Part shown: positions 30,784 through 37,802 of the stretch, in pieces
Position numbering within the stretch: the first letter of the stretch is position 1
How the letters are laid out: every line of letters begins with the position of its first letter
Source of the DNA: Actinomadura latina NBRC 106108
GTDB lineage: Bacteria; Actinomycetota; Actinomycetes; Streptosporangiales; Streptosporangiaceae
Assembly: GCF_001552195.1 (NCBI RefSeq)
Contig: NZ_BCQS01000016.1
Location: forward strand, 17,563 to 81,562
DNA length: 64,000 nt
Direction of reading: 5' to 3'
Made by a program: the position numbers and the translations under genes
Notes under the pieces: generated by a model
Told to the model about the DNA's origin: nothing
Seen by the model: the letters and a program-made list of their open reading frames with translations, nothing else
Databases searched by the model: none

Positions 30784-32877
30784 ATGAGCACTCCAGACCA
30801 GCTCCGGGACGATGCCGAGCGGTGCCTGCGCGCCCTCGCCGGCGACCACGCGCGGCTCCGCGACGACCAGTGGACGGCGATCAGCGCGCTCGTCGTCGAG
30901 CGGCGCCGGGCGCTGGTCGTGCAGCGCACCGGCTGGGGCAAGTCCGCCGTCTACTTCGTGGCGACCCGGCTGCTCCGCGAGCGCGGCGCCGGCCCCACCG
31001 TGATCGTCTCGCCGCTGCTGGCGCTGATGCGCAACCAGATCGCGGCCGCCGACCGGGCCGGCATCCACGCCCGCACCATCAACTCGTCCAACACCGAAGA
31101 CTGGGACCAGATCTTCGCCGAGGTCGAGCAGGGCTCGGTGGACGTCCTGCTGGTCAGCCCGGAACGGCTCAACAACCCCGACTTCCGCGACCTCGTCCTG
31201 CCCAAGCTCGCCGCCGGCGCCGGGCTGGTCGTCGTCGACGAGGCGCACTGCATCTCCGACTGGGGCCACGACTTCCGGCCCGACTACCGGCGGCTGCGCA
31301 CCCTCCTCGCCGAACTCCCGCCCGGCATCCCCGTGCTCGCCACCACGGCGACCGCCAACGCCCGCGTCACCCAGGACGTCGCCGAGCAGCTCGCCGGCGA
31401 CGACGCCCTCGTCCTGCGCGGCCCGCTGGAACGCGAGTCGCTGCACCTCGCCGTCGTCGCGCTCCCCACCGCCGAGCAGCGCATCGCCTGGCTGGAGGAG
31501 CACCTCGCCGACCTGCCGGGCTCCGGCATCATCTACACGCTCACCGTCGCCGCCGCCCACGAGATCACCGGCCATCTGCGCGACCGGGGCCACGAGGTCG
31601 CCGCCTACTCCGGCCAGACCGAGCAGGCCGAACGCCTCCAGGCCGAGCAGGACCTCCAGGACAACAAGCTCAAGGCCCTCATCGCCACCAGCGCACTCGG
31701 CATGGGCTTCGACAAACCCGACCTCGGCTTCATCGTCCACGTCGGCGCCCCGCAGTCGCCGGTCGCCTACTACCAGCAGATCGGCCGTGCCGGACGCGGC
31801 GTCGACCGCGCCGAGGTCATCCTGCTGCCGGGCCGCGAAGACCGCGACATCTGGGCCTACTTCGCCAGCCTGGCATTCCCCCCGGAGCAGACGGTCCGCA
31901 CCACCCTGGACGTCCTCGAAACGGCCGGCCGCCCACTCTCCACCGGCGCCCTCGAACCGATGGTCGACCTCACCCGCTCCCGCCTCGAAATGATGCTCAA
32001 GGTCCTCGACGTCGACGGCGCGGCCCGCCGCGTCAAGGGCGGCTGGACGTCCACCGGACGGCCCTGGACCTACGACCGCGAACGCTACGAGCGCGTCACC
32101 GCCGAACGCCGCCGCGAGCAGCAGGCGATGCTCGACTACATATCAACGCGGGACTGCCGGGAGGAGTACCTGCGCCGCCAGCTGGACGACCCGGACGCCG
32201 CGCCCTGTGGCCGCTGCGACAACTGCACGGGCCGCCACTGGCCCGCCGACGTCTCCCAGGAGAGCACCGCCCAGGCCCGCGACCGCCTGCACCGCCCCGG
32301 CGTGGACATCGCACCCCGCCGCATGTGGCCCACCGGCGTCAAGGACGACCTGGGCGTCTCCGGCCGCATCAAACCCGACCTCCAGGCGGAGACAGGCCGC
32401 GCCCTGGGGCGCCTCACCGACATCGGCTGGGGCAACCGCCTCCGCGACCTGTTCGCGGGCCCCGACACCGACGTCCCCGCCGACCTGGTGGACGCGGTCG
32501 TCAAGGTCCTCGCCGCCTGGGACTGGCCCGCCCGCCCCACCGGCGTCGTCACGATCGGCTCCCGGTCCCGCCCCCGCCTGGTCACGACCTTCGGCCAGAG
32601 CATCGCGCGGATCGGCCGGCTGACCTACCTGGGCGAACTGGCCCCCGTCGGCGACCCCGTTCCACGCCGCCACAACAGCGCCCAGCGCCTCCGCTCCGTC
32701 TGGCACACCCTGATCGTCCCCGATGACCTGGCCGCCGCCCTCCCCGGCAATCCCGGGCCCCTGCTCCTGGTGGACGACCGCATCGAAACCGGCTGGACCA
32801 TGACGGTGGCCACCCGCCTCCTCAAGGAAGCGGGCGCCGACAAGATCCTTCCTCTGACCCTGGCCATCCCCAACTGA
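30784..32877 (+). CDS. recQ: RecQ-family helicase with C-terminal phosphoribosyltransferase-like motif
   Basis: A 697-aa ATP-dependent 3'-5' DNA helicase. Walker A is QRTGWGKS (residues 47-54), DEAH is at 153-156 with the RecQ aromatic loop CISDWGHDFRPDYRRL, and motif VI is QIGRAGRG. The zinc site is DCREEYLRRQL...CGRCDNC. About 150 C-terminal residues replace the HRDC domain and end with LLLVDDRIETGWTMT (660-674), which fits the PRPP-binding loop of phosphoribosyltransferases. This architecture recurs in actinobacteria. ATG 30784 follows TACCAA plus 6 nt. Confidence 0.9.
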   Translation: MSTPDQLRDDAERCLRALAGDHARLRDDQWTAISALVVERRRALVVQRTGWGKSAVYFVATRLLRERGAGPTVIVSPLLALMRNQIAAADRAGIHARTINSSNTEDWDQIFAEVEQGSVDVLLVSPERLNNPDFRDLVLPKLAAGAGLVVVDEAHCISDWGHDFRPDYRRLRTLLAELPPGIPVLATTATANARVTQDVAEQLAGDDALVLRGPLERESLHLAVVALPTAEQRIAWLEEHLADLPGSGIIYTLTVAAAHEITGHLRDRGHEVAAYSGQTEQAERLQAEQDLQDNKLKALIATSALGMGFDKPDLGFIVHVGAPQSPVAYYQQIGRAGRGVDRAEVILLPGREDRDIWAYFASLAFPPEQTVRTTLDVLETAGRPLSTGALEPMVDLTRSRLEMMLKVLDVDGAARRVKGGWTSTGRPWTYDRERYERVTAERRREQQAMLDYISTRDCREEYLRRQLDDPDAAPCGRCDNCTGRHWPADVSQESTAQARDRLHRPGVDIAPRRMWPTGVKDDLGVSGRIKPDLQAETGRALGRLTDIGWGNRLRDLFAGPDTDVPADLVDAVVKVLAAWDWPARPTGVVTIGSRSRPRLVTTFGQSIARIGRLTYLGELAPVGDPVPRRHNSAQRLRSVWHTLIVPDDLAAALPGNPGPLLLVDDRIETGWTMTVATRLLKEAGADKILPLTLAIPN

Positions 32878-33030
32878 CCCGGCCGCTCCACCGCGGATCT
32901 CGCCCGCGCCAACTGCCGCCCCGCCCGGCTCTGTCGTGTTGCCGGGCGCCGAGTCCCCGCCAGGGCCGATCGTCGCTCCTGCCCGGCTTTCCGCGTGGCC
33001 AGTGTCGGGTTCCCGCTGGGGCGGCCAGTC

Positions 33031-33125
33031 GCTTCTGCTGTGCTGGCGGCGCTTCTGCTGTGCTGGCGGCGGTCGAGTGGTCGGGGTGCAGTGTTAGTCG
33101 GCGGGGTGCGGCGTTAGTCGGCGGG
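33031..33125. repeat. two adjacent 20-bp tandem duplications
   Basis: GCTTCTGCTGTGCTGGCGGC is perfectly doubled at 33031-33050 and 33051-33070. A second pair of 20-bp units lies at 33086-33105 and 33106-33125 (two mismatches). The latter duplicates the stop-codon region of the gene ending at 33114. Both have period 20, which points to slippage-type duplication in this 236-bp gap. Confidence 0.85.
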
Positions 33126-33623
33126 GTGGTAGCGGGTCTGGCTGAAGCCGCCCTTGGTGAAGGCGAGGACCTTGCTCGGCCGCACCCTGAAGACGAGCGC
33201 CCGGGCGCCGTCCTCGTGCGTGAATCCGGTGTCGGTCGCCTTGAACTGCCACTGGCCGTTCCACTTGGCGGCCCAGGCGGTGGCGAGCCGTTCCAGGGCG
33301 GCGCGCTCGGTGACGCGCTCGGCCGCGCCCTCCACGACCACGTCGAGCCCCTTGTCCCACCGGTTGCAGCCGGTCGTCAGCGCGACCTGCGGGTTGGCGG
33401 TGAGATTCACGGCCTTCTGCTCTTCGGAGCCGGTGGTGAAGTGGAGCGCCTCGTCGAGCCACACGCCCACGAGGGGGGTGATATGGGGCCGTCCGTCCGA
33501 GCGGACGGTCGTGATCCAGAACAGCTGCGCCGATTCCAGTGCATCCTGCGTGGTCGCCCAGGGCACCGGCTGGGCGCCCGGGTCGCTGAAACGTTCGTCG
33601 AGCCGGGAGGTCGGGTTCTTCAT
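33114..33623 (-). CDS. pyridoxamine 5'-phosphate oxidase-fold protein
   Basis: A 169-aa split-barrel flavin- or F420-binding protein. Typical blocks are LFWITTVRSDGRPHITPLVGVWLDEALHFTTGSEEQKAVNL and VVVEGAAERVTE, ending KGGFSQTRYHPAD. Members bind FMN, F420 or heme and reduce or oxidise small molecules; the exact role is open. ATG 33623 has GGAG 8 nt upstream and overlaps the beta-lactamase-fold gene stop by 3 nt, so the two form an operon. The end of the gene is duplicated downstream (20-bp repeat). Confidence 0.85.
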   Translation of the reverse strand: MKNPTSRLDERFSDPGAQPVPWATTQDALESAQLFWITTVRSDGRPHITPLVGVWLDEALHFTTGSEEQKAVNLTANPQVALTTGCNRWDKGLDVVVEGAAERVTERAALERLATAWAAKWNGQWQFKATDTGFTHEDGARALVFRVRPSKVLAFTKGGFSQTRYHPAD

Positions 33624-34738
33624 GGTCGCTCCGATCGAGTGCGTGCGGGGAAGGTGTCGTCGACGATGCGGTCGATCCGGGAAACCGCCGCCATGTCCGG
33701 GCTGAAGCGATTGCGCATCACCGCGACGGCGATGCCGGAGTCGATGTCGGCGTACGCGGCCGTGCCGTTCACGCCGACCATGCCGAAACACGATCCGGGA
33801 CGGCCCCCGGCGCCGCCCGGACGATGAGGGCTGAAGCCGAAGGCCCATGCCGCCGGCATTTCCATGACCTCGTCCATGCCCTCGTAGTGCAGCGCCGCCA
33901 TCTCGGCCCGGCGAGCAGCCGAGACGAGATCGACTCCGTCGACGTGGCCGAGCAGGGCGGCGTACAACCGTGCCGCCCCGCGGGCGGTCATCGTCCCGGC
34001 CGAAGGGATGTCCGCGCCGAGGACGTCCGGCCGGTTGGCATAGGCGGCATCGGGCTGGATGCCCGGCGGGATCGCCTTACCGGCAGGCGACCCCTGCTTG
34101 GGCCGGCCGAAGGGCTCGACCGGCGGCTGCTGAACCGCCACCCCGGTCAGCAGGTTCTCGGGCACGCCGAAGTGGACCTCGTCCTCAATGCCGAGCGGAC
34201 GGGTGACGGCCTCGCGGAGCCACCATGCCAAGGTGCGTCCCGTCCCGCGCCGCACGATCTCACCGAGGAGGAAACCGAACGTCTGCGCGTGGTAGCCGAA
34301 GCGCGTCCCGGGCTCCCACCAGGGCCTCGACTCCGCCAGCACCGCGCACATATGGTCCCAGTCGCACAGATCCTCGACCGTGGTGTCGTACGGCGGGGCG
34401 GGAACGCCCGCGGTGTGCAGCAGGACATGGCGGAGCGTCACCCCGCCCTTGCCGTGGGCCGCGAACTCGGGCCAGACGTCCGCCGCCTTCATGTCGTAGG
34501 CGAGTTCCCCGCGCTCCACGAGCACGTGAGCCACCGCTGAGGCCACGCCCTTGGCAGCGGACGCCGCGTAAAAGAGCGTGCCCGGCGTGACCGCCCGCGC
34601 GCGTTCACGGTCGGCCAGACCAGCGACGACGTCCGCGACCACCCGTCCCCGCTCCATGACCACGGCCTGGAGGCCGACCTCGGCGCCGGACGCCACCAGC
34701 TCATCGGCCACCGCCTGGACACGCTCCTGCAAAGACAT
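33620..34738 (-). CDS. serine hydrolase of the beta-lactamase/esterase family
   Basis: A 372-aa class C beta-lactamase-fold protein. The catalytic SxxK is SAAKG in FYAASAAKGVASAV, the Tyr motif is YHAQTFGF, and a HTAG motif precedes it (LLHTAGVPAP). There is no signal peptide, so it is a cytoplasmic esterase or peptidase and not a secreted lactamase. ATG 34738 is the first plausible start; the frame extends to 34939 through GC-rich DNA without coding character. Confidence 0.87.
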   Translation of the reverse strand: MSLQERVQAVADELVASGAEVGLQAVVMERGRVVADVVAGLADRERARAVTPGTLFYAASAAKGVASAVAHVLVERGELAYDMKAADVWPEFAAHGKGGVTLRHVLLHTAGVPAPPYDTTVEDLCDWDHMCAVLAESRPWWEPGTRFGYHAQTFGFLLGEIVRRGTGRTLAWWLREAVTRPLGIEDEVHFGVPENLLTGVAVQQPPVEPFGRPKQGSPAGKAIPPGIQPDAAYANRPDVLGADIPSAGTMTARGAARLYAALLGHVDGVDLVSAARRAEMAALHYEGMDEVMEMPAAWAFGFSPHRPGGAGGRPGSCFGMVGVNGTAAYADIDSGIAVAVMRNRFSPDMAAVSRIDRIVDDTFPARTRSERP

Positions 34739-35345
34739 CACCGGACGCCCCCGCCGCGCAGATGAAGAACGCCGCGCGCAAGAACGTTCACGACTTGCGT
34801 GCGCATGGTGGCGGCGCCCAAGGCCGGGCTCGGGGGCGGCCGGGTGCGCGGTGCGTGCGTGATCGCTCTGCTGGGCATCCCTCGGCTCCTCTCTGCGGTG
34901 TTCAGGGCGGACGGCCGCCACGGTTTCGTGCGGCCTCAATAGAGACCTTCATGCCCCGGCATATTCATCGGTGGAGCCTCGGTCTTCCCGGCGGGACGCC
35001 ACCGGGAACCCAGAAGACGCGTGTCGGGCCGGGGGCCGGTGGTGGTGTCGCACGCGGTGGACCAGGTCGCTGGGGCGGCGTTCGGGGTGGTGCCGGCCGC
35101 CGCGCCGCGCGGGGCGTTGCCAGATCGTCCGCCGCCCGCGCGCCCCCGTGGGCGCGGGCGGGACGATCGTGCCGGCCCGTGCGCGCGGCCCCGCGCACGG
35201 GCCGGCGGCCGGTCCCGGCGCCGCGGCGGAGAAGAGCCGCGGCGAACGGGAGTCCGTGCGGCGGCCCCGGCGGCCGGCACCGCCGGGGCACGCCCGGGAA
35301 CGCCGCCGTCCTGGTGGGACGGATGACGGCGGCGTGGTCGAGAGA
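34739..35345. other. 607-bp GC-rich spacer without a gene
   Basis: Several frames are open because stops are rare at this GC level, but none has a ribosome site, a family motif or normal third-position bias. The main feature is a perfect 15-bp inverted repeat (35171-35206). The spacer separates the beta-lactamase-fold operon (leftward) from the LysR gene (rightward). Confidence 0.6.
35171..35206. terminator. strong 15-bp hairpin
   Basis: GCCGGCCCGTGCGCG (35171-35185) pairs perfectly with 35192-35206 across CGGCCC. No T-run follows. It lies between two divergently transcribed units, so it may be a transcription insulator or a folded leader and not the end of a known gene. Confidence 0.5.
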
Positions 35346-35479
35346 AAGTGTTCTAGAGATTAGAAAACTCTGTCCAGTTGTTTGCAAGAACATCTTGAGA
35401 TAAGTTGAGCAGGAAATGTCATCATTTCCCGCTCAGTTGGCCGTCCGGCCATTTCCGCGGGACGGCGGAACAGGTAGTA
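35346..35479 (+). promoter_or_regulatory. AT-rich control region of the LysR gene
   Basis: About 85 bases (35346-35430) are far richer in A and T than the surrounding DNA. They include TTCTA-GAGAT-TAGAA (35352-35366), a perfect 5-bp dyad that fits a LysR T-N11-A box, and several -10-like hexamers. The region ends at ATG 35480, giving a leader of up to 100 nt. Confidence 0.5.
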
Positions 35480-36517
35480 ATGTCCCTCACCGTGTCACCG
35501 GGTCTCGATGCGCTTCTGGATTGTCCGTCCGGCCTGCTCGATATGACGTTCGATCAGCTGCGGACGCTGCTGGTCGTGCATGAGACGGGGTCCGCGCTGC
35601 GGGCGGCGCGCGTTCTCGGCCGCGAGCAGTCCAGCGTCCAGAAGCAGCTCGACATTTTGAACCGCAACAGCCAGACGCTGTGCGGCGAGGTGCTGACCGT
35701 CCGGCAGGGGCGCGGCAGGGACTACCTCTTCACGCCCACCGGAGAGGCCACCGTCGAACTGGCGCAGCTGACGTTCGACAAATGGCTGGAGTCCATTCAT
35801 TTGAGCCGCCGCCGTCTCGGGCGGATGCTGACCGTCGGCACCACGGAGTTCACCCTGCCGATCGTCTCCCGGGCCTGGAACCGTGTTTCCGAGGAGTTCC
35901 GTCAGCGGGAGGTGGAGTTCAAGGTCGCGCACGTCCGCACCAAGGACGTGTGGTCACGCCTGGAGAACCGGCAGGTCGACCTCGTGTGCGGCAGCATCGT
36001 CAGCACTCCGGAGGGCGATCTGCGCCTGAAGGAGTACGAGGTCATCGAGTACGCGCGGGGCCAGGCGCTGCTGCTGACGAATCTGCTGGAGGGCGAGCTG
36101 CCCGACACGCCGGTCGAGACGAGCGAACTCGGGCGCGTCCCGCTGGTGGTGCCGCCCGCCGGGCTGGTCGCCGACCTGCTCGCCACCTGGTACGGGACGA
36201 ACTTCCGCGACCGGCTCAACGTCGTCGCCGACATCGACGACGTCCACTACGGGCTGTCGCTGCTGCGGTCGGGGTTCGTCCGCGGCTGCATGATCGTCAC
36301 CGGGTCGATCGGCCGCGGCATGGCCGCCCAGGAGGACCCGGACGCCGTCCCGCTGCGCGCCGTCCAGCTGCACGACGATCTGGAGCCCAAGGCCGAGCTC
36401 ATGACCGGCGCGTTCGTCCGGCGCGCCGACCTGGAGCGCTACGACGCCGGGCATCCCCTCAACCGCCTGTGGGCGGCGGTCAAGGAGGACGTCCGAACCT
36501 ACACGCCCCTCGCCTGA
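35480..36517 (+). CDS. LysR family transcriptional regulator
   Basis: A 345-aa regulator. The N-terminal winged HTH (MTFDQLRTLLVVHETGSALRAARVLGREQSSVQKQLD) is preceded by about 20 extra residues. The effector domain follows from about residue 110 (MLTVGTTEFTLPIVSRAWNRV...). In the HTH, SSVQKQL replaces the more usual SAVSRQI, a subgroup seen in Streptomyces and Actinomadura. ATG 35480 lies after an AT-rich island; an internal ATG 35542 (MTFDQL) is a possible alternative. Targets are unknown, and no LysR-type partner gene is divergent. Confidence 0.85.
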   Translation: MSLTVSPGLDALLDCPSGLLDMTFDQLRTLLVVHETGSALRAARVLGREQSSVQKQLDILNRNSQTLCGEVLTVRQGRGRDYLFTPTGEATVELAQLTFDKWLESIHLSRRRLGRMLTVGTTEFTLPIVSRAWNRVSEEFRQREVEFKVAHVRTKDVWSRLENRQVDLVCGSIVSTPEGDLRLKEYEVIEYARGQALLLTNLLEGELPDTPVETSELGRVPLVVPPAGLVADLLATWYGTNFRDRLNVVADIDDVHYGLSLLRSGFVRGCMIVTGSIGRGMAAQEDPDAVPLRAVQLHDDLEPKAELMTGAFVRRADLERYDAGHPLNRLWAAVKEDVRTYTPLA

Positions 36518-36676
36518 CCCCGGCCGCCGGACGCGGGCAGGCACGCGGAGGGAGCGCCGGCGACCGCAGCGGGCATGCCCGCCGAGCCGGGTGACCGCAG
36601 CGACACGACACAAACCCGCACGGTCACAACACACCGAAACCGTGGCGTGAGGATCGACCGGCTCGTGACGGGGGTT

Positions 36677-36696
36677 CCAGGGGGTCGCCCCCCTGG
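36677..36696. terminator. bidirectional terminator hairpin
   Basis: CCAGGGGG (36677-36684) and CCCCCTGG (36689-36696) pair perfectly around TCGC. It lies between the convergent LysR and PfkB genes. The GGTTCCAGGGGGTCGCCCC form resembles terminators common in Actinomadura and Streptomyces. Confidence 0.7.
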
Positions 36697-36709
36697 GCCA
36701 ACACAGCCC

Positions 36710-37633
36710 CTACTTGATCTGGTTGTCGACCACATCGAGGGTGGGGCGGGCGCCGAGGTGCTTCATGGCCCGGGCGGCGAGGCGGCAGCCGGCGGTGAGG
36801 GCGTCGGCGGGCTGCTTGCCGTCCAGCCAGGGCGGCAGGAACCCCGCGACGAACGCGTCGCCGGCGCCGGTGCCGTCGACGATCTTGTCGACGGGTTCGG
36901 CGGAGACGGTGACGGGTTCGGGGCGGCCGTTGGTGTACCAGAGGGCGCCCTCGGAGCCGTTCTTGATGACGACCTGCGGGTACCAGGCGGTCAGGACCTT
37001 GGCGGCCTGCGCGGGCGTCTCGCGGCCGGTGAGGATCTCCGCCTCTTTGGCGTTGAGGACGAGGAGGCGGGCGCCCTGCGTCCACTCCAGGAAGGGTTCG
37101 GCCCCCATGCGCTTGAGCGGGGAGGACGAGCCGCCGTCGACCGACACGGACATCTGCGCCTTGCGGGCGAGGTCCAGTGTGTAGATGGCGGCCTTCCGGG
37201 AGCCCTCGTTGATCAGCGAGTAGCCGGACAGGTGCAGGTGGGTGCCCTGTGTGAACAGGTCCCTGCAGCGCTCGATGTCCTCGGGGAGGAGCGCGCCGTT
37301 GGCACCGGGATCGGACAGCATGGTCCGGTCGCCTTTGTGCGTGACCATCACCACACAGGTTCCGGTGGGACGTTCCTGGTCCATGACGAGGCGGGCGTCG
37401 ACGCCGTACCCCATCATCTCCATGTCCCGGTTCCGGCCCGCGATGTCGGAGCCACGGCGTCCGACGAACGCGGTCTCGACCCCCTCCAGAGCGAGCCAGG
37501 CGGCCACATTGGCACCCGAGCCGCCCCCATGGGTCGTCACGGCGGCGGGCGTGTCGCTCCCCTTTGCCAAGGGGAACGCGGCACGCGCCACGGTGTCTGA
37601 CATAAGATCGCCGACCACGACCACGCGCGTCAT
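36710..37633 (-). CDS. PfkB-family carbohydrate kinase
   Basis: A 307-aa ribokinase-like sugar or nucleoside kinase. Family signature 1 is GGGSGANVAAWLALEG. The lid/sugar part is RPTGTCVVMVTHKGDRTMLSDPGAN. Signature 2 is DGTGAGDAFVAGFL with the catalytic Asp. The sugar is not predictable, and no sugar transporter is adjacent. ATG 37633 has GAGGTGA upstream. It diverges from the GNAT fusion gene over a 169-bp gap. Confidence 0.88.
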   Translation of the reverse strand: MTRVVVVGDLMSDTVARAAFPLAKGSDTPAAVTTHGGGSGANVAAWLALEGVETAFVGRRGSDIAGRNRDMEMMGYGVDARLVMDQERPTGTCVVMVTHKGDRTMLSDPGANGALLPEDIERCRDLFTQGTHLHLSGYSLINEGSRKAAIYTLDLARKAQMSVSVDGGSSSPLKRMGAEPFLEWTQGARLLVLNAKEAEILTGRETPAQAAKVLTAWYPQVVIKNGSEGALWYTNGRPEPVTVSAEPVDKIVDGTGAGDAFVAGFLPPWLDGKQPADALTAGCRLAARAMKHLGARPTLDVVDNQIK

Positions 37634-37802
37634 GGAGTCATCACCTCGATCAACACGGCCCGCGCGAGCGGCAATTCCTGGGCGTGTGGTCGACCGTAAC
37701 AGCTCTTGAGCCCGGATTAGGTCTCGAACGCGCAGCGAAACACGGGGAAGACCGTTTTTCCCGGCGCGGGCCTGGGGGTGTCCGTGCCTTACCCTCGGGT
37801 AC

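Noticed and set aside
34762..35403. 213-codon plus frame before the LysR gene
   Set aside because: Low-complexity Gly/Arg sequence through the 15-bp hairpin, and no start signal.
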